Part shown: in pieces, positions 60,932 through 64,000 of the stretch | How the letters are laid out: each line of letters begins with the position of its first letter | Position numbering within the stretch: the first letter of the stretch is position 1 | Assembly: GCA_965205845.1 (NCBI GenBank) | Contig: CBDBIG010000004.1 | Coordinates: 1-64,000 of the forward strand | DNA length: 64,000 bases | Direction: 5' to 3' | Source of the DNA: CBDBIG01 sp965205845 [NCBI: bacterium] | Lineage (GTDB): Bacteria > SAR324 | The notes under the pieces: generated by a model | What the model saw: only the letters and a program-made list of their open reading frames with translations | Told to the model about the DNA's origin: nothing | Database searches by the model: none | Translations under genes and position numbers: made by a program

Positions 60932-62408
60932 GATGTAAAAACGCGCGACCTTCTTTTGTTTTGGGTTGTTGAAAAAAGGTTGCCGCTGGGGTTTGCTCGA
61001 TCAATTTGCCTTGATGAATCACCACAATCTCATCGGCAAGACGCCGTGCTTGACCCAAATGCTGGGTGGCCATAATAATTTTGACCCCATTTTGTTTCAT
61101 GTGTAAAACAAAACGCTCGATACGTCCGCTTGCGGTAGGGTCTAAGTTCGCCGTAGGTTCGTCCATAAAAATGACCCGCGGTTTAACGACCAAGGCACGG
61201 GCCATGGCGATTTGTTGGCGTTCTCCTAAGGAGCAAACCGCGGCACTACGCCTTGCAAGATGCCCCATTTGGCAGTGCTTTAGTGCTTCATGGGCGCGTT
61301 GCGCGCTGGTTTGTTTTGAGACCCCGGCAAGCCTTAAAGGCAAGGCTACATTCGCCAGTACACTGCGCGAAAGCATGACGGGTGCCTGAAAAACAATGGC
61401 TCTTTTTGGGGAAGGGGTGGCACACGCTCCATGCTCAATCCAGCGGATTTTCCCTTGAGTGTGGGGGAGGAGGCCAGAACCTACCCGCAAAAACACACTT
61501 TTCCCCGCACCATTATGCCCCAATAAAACGCTACAACCCGTTGAAGCCAGCTTGCAGTCGATGCCCTGCAATAAAAAGTGTTGGTTGATGGTCACACCGA
61601 CCTGGGAGTATTCGAGCGAAGGCGTAGGGTGCTTATGCCCGGGAAGCACGACAAGGTTTTGCTGTAGCGTGAAAGGCTTTTCCTCTTTGTTTTTAAAAAA
61701 GAAACCCCCTGGGATGACGGTGCGATACCGCGCTAAAAATTGCAATAATCCGCCGCAAACATTCACTGCCAAAGCAAGGCTCAAGAGCACAATACCCAAT
61801 GCAACAGCTAGGGCCAAATCGCCCTTGCTGGTTTCCAGGGCGATGGCTGTGGTCATGACACGGGTTTCATGCGCAATGTTCCCCCCCACAATCAGCACAG
61901 CGCCTACCTCAGCAATGGCGCGACCAAACCCCGCCAACACGGCGGTTAGTATGGCCGAGCGTCCTTCGAGCATCAAAATCCACAAAGTTTGCCCACAGGT
62001 AGCCTTTAAAGAATAGAGAAATTCTTTTAATCGGTCTGCGATAGGCTCGAGGTGTTGACAAGTAATGGCTGCAATAATAGGCATGGCGAGCAAAGCTTGG
62101 GTAACAGCCATCGCACTGGGTGTAAACAACAAGCGTAAAAAGCCTAAAGGCCCGCTATGGCTAAGCAGTAAATACATGAGCAATCCCACCACCACCGGTG
62201 GCAAGCCCATGAACGTATTGATGCCAATAATATACACTTGGCGCATGGGAAAACGGCTGAAAGCAAGCCATATACCCAAAGGAATGGCAAGGATAGCTCC
62301 AAGCAGCGTAGCACTGAGACTCACCTGGAGTGTACGCTGAATAATGCCCCAAAGCTCTGGATTGCCGCTGATTAAAAGGAGAAAAGCGTGGTGAAATGCC
62401 TCGAGCAT
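60915..62408 (-). CDS. Fused tungstate permease-ATPase (TupB-TupC)
   Basis: One protein of 497 aa from ATG 62408 (the frame is open to 62468 with a TTG). The first 240 residues are a TupB-type permease: IIQRTLQVSLSATLLGAILAI, GINTFMGLPPVVVGLLMYLLL, and the EAA-like loop AGFGRAIAEVGAVLIVGGNI. A linker follows, then an ABC ATPase: Walker A GHNGAGKSVFLR, signature CSLGERQQIAMARAL (canonical LSGGQ changed to CSLGE), Walker B VIFMDEPTANLDP. In most bacteria tupB and tupC are separate genes. It is upstream of tupA. Confidence 0.88.
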   Translation of the reverse strand: MLEAFHHAFLLLISGNPELWGIIQRTLQVSLSATLLGAILAIPLGIWLAFSRFPMRQVYIIGINTFMGLPPVVVGLLMYLLLSHSGPLGFLRLLFTPSAMAVTQALLAMPIIAAITCQHLEPIADRLKEFLYSLKATCGQTLWILMLEGRSAILTAVLAGFGRAIAEVGAVLIVGGNIAHETRVMTTAIALETSKGDLALAVALGIVLLSLALAVNVCGGLLQFLARYRTVIPGGFFFKNKEEKPFTLQQNLVVLPGHKHPTPSLEYSQVGVTINQHFLLQGIDCKLASTGCSVLLGHNGAGKSVFLRVGSGLLPHTQGKIRWIEHGACATPSPKRAIVFQAPVMLSRSVLANVALPLRLAGVSKQTSAQRAHEALKHCQMGHLARRSAAVCSLGERQQIAMARALVVKPRVIFMDEPTANLDPTASGRIERFVLHMKQNGVKIIMATQHLGQARRLADEIVVIHQGKLIEQTPAATFFQQPKTKEGRAFLHHELPS

Positions 62409-62664
62409 GACAAGCTTTGAATCTGGGGGTGCAAAGGGGCAAGAGGTGAAAGCAATGCCTACTCGCAAATCGATTGTTGTATTAGGGCTATTGATCTTGC
62501 ACCAGGCCGCCTTAAACGTAAACTGCTAAGCAGCTCAATAGGAACAATGCGCAAACCCGAAATCTAGCACAAAATGAGGCTGATCTCTTGAGATAAAGCT
62601 GGAATATTGAGATTTTGTGGGTACGCAAACAGCACACCACCCGCGTGAAGTGCCAGGGTACGCG

Positions 62665-62932
62665 TTAGTGCATTCCTAAGCATTTAAACGCGTCTTGCAC
62701 CAGCTGAACCAACCCAGGGGATGTGGCGTGGTAACGCGTCCTGACCGCATAACCCCCTTAGTAAAGCGGGCAAATGCTCACAGTGGGTTACCATCACGTC
62801 AACCACAATCGACCCACGACACAAAATCATTTCAAGTACACGCCCCCCTTCAATGGGAAAGGGTGAACGAAAACTCATGCCATCTGGAAACAGTTCCAAG
62901 CCTTCCATATCCTCACCAAACTTCATGCGCAT
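62665..62932 (-). pseudogene. PilZ-domain protein, one frameshift
   Basis: The first frame reads MRMKFGEDMEGLELFPDG, MSFRSPFPIEGGRVLEMIL, CRGSIVVDVMVTHCEHLP, like a PilZ c-di-GMP domain. It then loses the pattern. Removing one C from the run 62753-62757 (G on the minus strand) continues with LRGYAVRTRYHATSPGLV then QLVQDAFKCLGMH, an ordinary PilZ end, stopping at 62665. Restored length is about 89 aa. The arginine-rich RxxxR part at the domain start is not clear; in-frame sequence continues upstream of ATG 62932 (LKGRVG) without a start codon. Confidence 0.55.
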
Positions 62933-63438
62933 TCCAACCCTACCTTTAAGGGGGTGTAGGGCAGGGTTAGAGGGGGAATCAAGGGTGGATGAGGGGTGAT
63001 TTTGCGCTACCGTAGGGCCGAGGTATCAGGGTTTCCTTAGCTAAGAGGGTAGTTTTGTTAGGAAGTCTTGCCGAGGGCACATAAGTGATGCGAAGCCCCT
63101 GCCACAAGGGCTGGTAAAAAAACCATCCGTGCCTTGTGGGATCACGGTGGGCATGTTCGTGCTAAGGGTTGGTTTTGCATACTATGCGCCAAATGGATTT
63201 AATTCAGGTACACGGATTTTAATAAATATCCATGGCTTGCGCTTGCTTTAAATTTTGTGTATTGTGGCAGCGCAATCCGAAGAAATGGCTTGGGGGCTTC
63301 CTGCTTCATTTACTACACGCAGGTGTTGCGTGTGTCGGTGGGTGTTTTGGCCAATGATGGCGTTTGATTTAAGAGGGGTTTGCCTCTAAAGATTTGCAAT
63401 AAAGTATGGTTTTTCAAACACATTGAGAGGAGAGTATT
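62933..63438. other. Intergenic region before the DoxX-like gene
   Basis: No gene found. GC-skewed stretches and no clear repeat. The DoxX-like promoter should be here. Confidence 0.4.
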
Positions 63439-63837
63439 ATGACGAATACGTTAACAATTGTTGCTCGGGTGATAGAAGGGTTGATATTGTTTGTCTTTGG
63501 GGTGAATGGAATCTCGCGGTTTTACTTTTTTCAGCCTCCCCCCCCCACGCCTGAGTTGGGAAGCGTGATGGGAGCACTTGGCAGCTCGGTTTATTTCTTT
63601 CCTTTGCTCGCCATTACCTACATTGTGACGGGGCTTTTTCTCTTGTCGGGGCGTTTCGTGCCGCTGGCTTTGGTCGTGGTGGCACCCATTATTATCAACA
63701 TCATTTTTTTGCATCTGTTTCTCGCCCCAGCGGGAATTATCCCTGGGCTTGTGTTACTCACATGTAATGTTTTTTTGGCGTGGCGCTATCGCAGTAGCTT
63801 TCGTGGTGTGCTCGATTCGCGCGCAACGCCAGATTAA
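63439..63837 (+). CDS. DoxX-like membrane protein
   Basis: 132 aa with four predicted membrane helices: IVARVIEGLILFVFGVNGI, VYFFPLLAITYIVTGLFLLS, LALVVVAPIIINIIFLHLFL and IPGLVLLTCNVFLAW. Layout and the GLFLLSGRFVPLAL and NIIFLHLFLAP segments match DoxX-like small membrane proteins. Function uncertain. ATG 63439 has GAGAGGAGAG upstream. Confidence 0.7.
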   Translation: MTNTLTIVARVIEGLILFVFGVNGISRFYFFQPPPPTPELGSVMGALGSSVYFFPLLAITYIVTGLFLLSGRFVPLALVVVAPIIINIIFLHLFLAPAGIIPGLVLLTCNVFLAWRYRSSFRGVLDSRATPD

Positions 63838-63894
63838 GCCGATGCTTCTTTTCGTTACCATGTTCAAAAGGTCTATTCTTTCGTTGTGAGTGGC

Positions 63895-64000
63895 ATGTTG
63901 CCTTGGCGTGTTGCGGTAATTGGTGCTGGCCCCGCTGGCTTTTATGCTACCGAGACGCTTTTACGCCAAACCGATCTTCCAGTCGCAGTGGACCTGTTTG
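63895..64000 (+). CDS. Ferredoxin-NADP reductase, adrenodoxin reductase type (3'-partial)
   Basis: Only the first 35 codons lie in the window. They read MLPWRVAVIGAGPAGFYAT, an FAD-binding GxGxxG Rossmann motif, followed by ETLLRQTDLPVAVDLF. The pattern after the motif, with a DLF or D-x-F end of strand two, is that of FprA/adrenodoxin-reductase-like proteins, but other FAD oxidoreductases start in a similar way. A GTG at 63886 is an alternative start. It could reduce the ferredoxin that serves the AOR enzyme. Confidence 0.55.
   Translation, partial: MLPWRVAVIGAGPAGFYATETLLRQTDLPVAVDLF

Noticed and set aside
1-64000. tRNA or rRNA genes
   Set aside because: I looked for T-loop GGTTCGAATCC-type motifs and rRNA signatures on both strands and found none. 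A tRNAscan run would settle it.

Overview
The window comes from a Gram-negative bacterium that looks proteobacterial in the broad sense. It carries system I cytochrome c maturation genes, RlpA, a lipoprotein DegP-like protease, MltD, oxygen-dependent HemF and an hrcA-grpE-dnaK-dnaJ operon with a CIRCE-like operator. An AOR-family tungsten enzyme and a tungstate transporter sit with aerobic functions (TauD, HemF, glycolate oxidase), which suggests a metabolically flexible, deltaproteobacterium- or SAR324-like lineage. That placement is a guess, because no rRNA or other decisive marker is present.

Layout. Bases 1-10939 are the right part of a Mu-like contractile-tail prophage: sheath, tube, tail-assembly chaperone, tape measure, N, P, gp45-gp48, tail fibre, a small gene and an adenine methylase. 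Sheath, tube, fibre and methylase all carry one-base indels, so the prophage looks decayed. Bases 10940-11535 hold repeats that may be the prophage right end or an insertion-element remnant. Bases 11536-20317 hold secA, a NhaD-like antiporter, msrB, an AOR-family oxidoreductase and a beta-helix protein. Bases 20516-27326 hold a flavin reductase and then, all on the minus strand, glcD, a Sel1 lipoprotein, a GarR/GlxR-type reductase, a second Sel1 protein and a frameshifted hydroxypyruvate isomerase gene: a glycolate/glyoxylate group. Bases 27681-33092 are the heat-shock operon.

Bases 33093-37160 are the strangest part. They hold three 201-bp tandem repeats, an LLM-type oxidoreductase, a frame-broken orphan gene, an SDR lacking the usual active-site lysine, and an array of about eleven 55-bp A-tract repeats that runs up to the ribosome binding site of a ThDP enzyme. 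From 38865 on the genes are mostly housekeeping: mltD, degP-like, hemF, alaS, a DUF2062 gene, and a minus-strand run tauD-ccmA-ccmC-ccmE-ccmF-obgE with no ccmB, then metF. Two envelope genes follow (LysM protein and amidase), each with a tandem duplication at its 3' end, then cysS and rlpA. The end holds tupA, a fused tupB-tupC gene, a frameshifted PilZ gene, a DoxX-like gene and the start of a ferredoxin-NADP reductase.

Functional links inferred: tupA/tupBC would supply tungstate to the AOR enzyme 42 kb away; glcD, garR/glxR and hyi process C2/C3 acids; LysM protein, amidase, RlpA and MltD act on peptidoglycan. All calls come from reading the sequence, without database searches.
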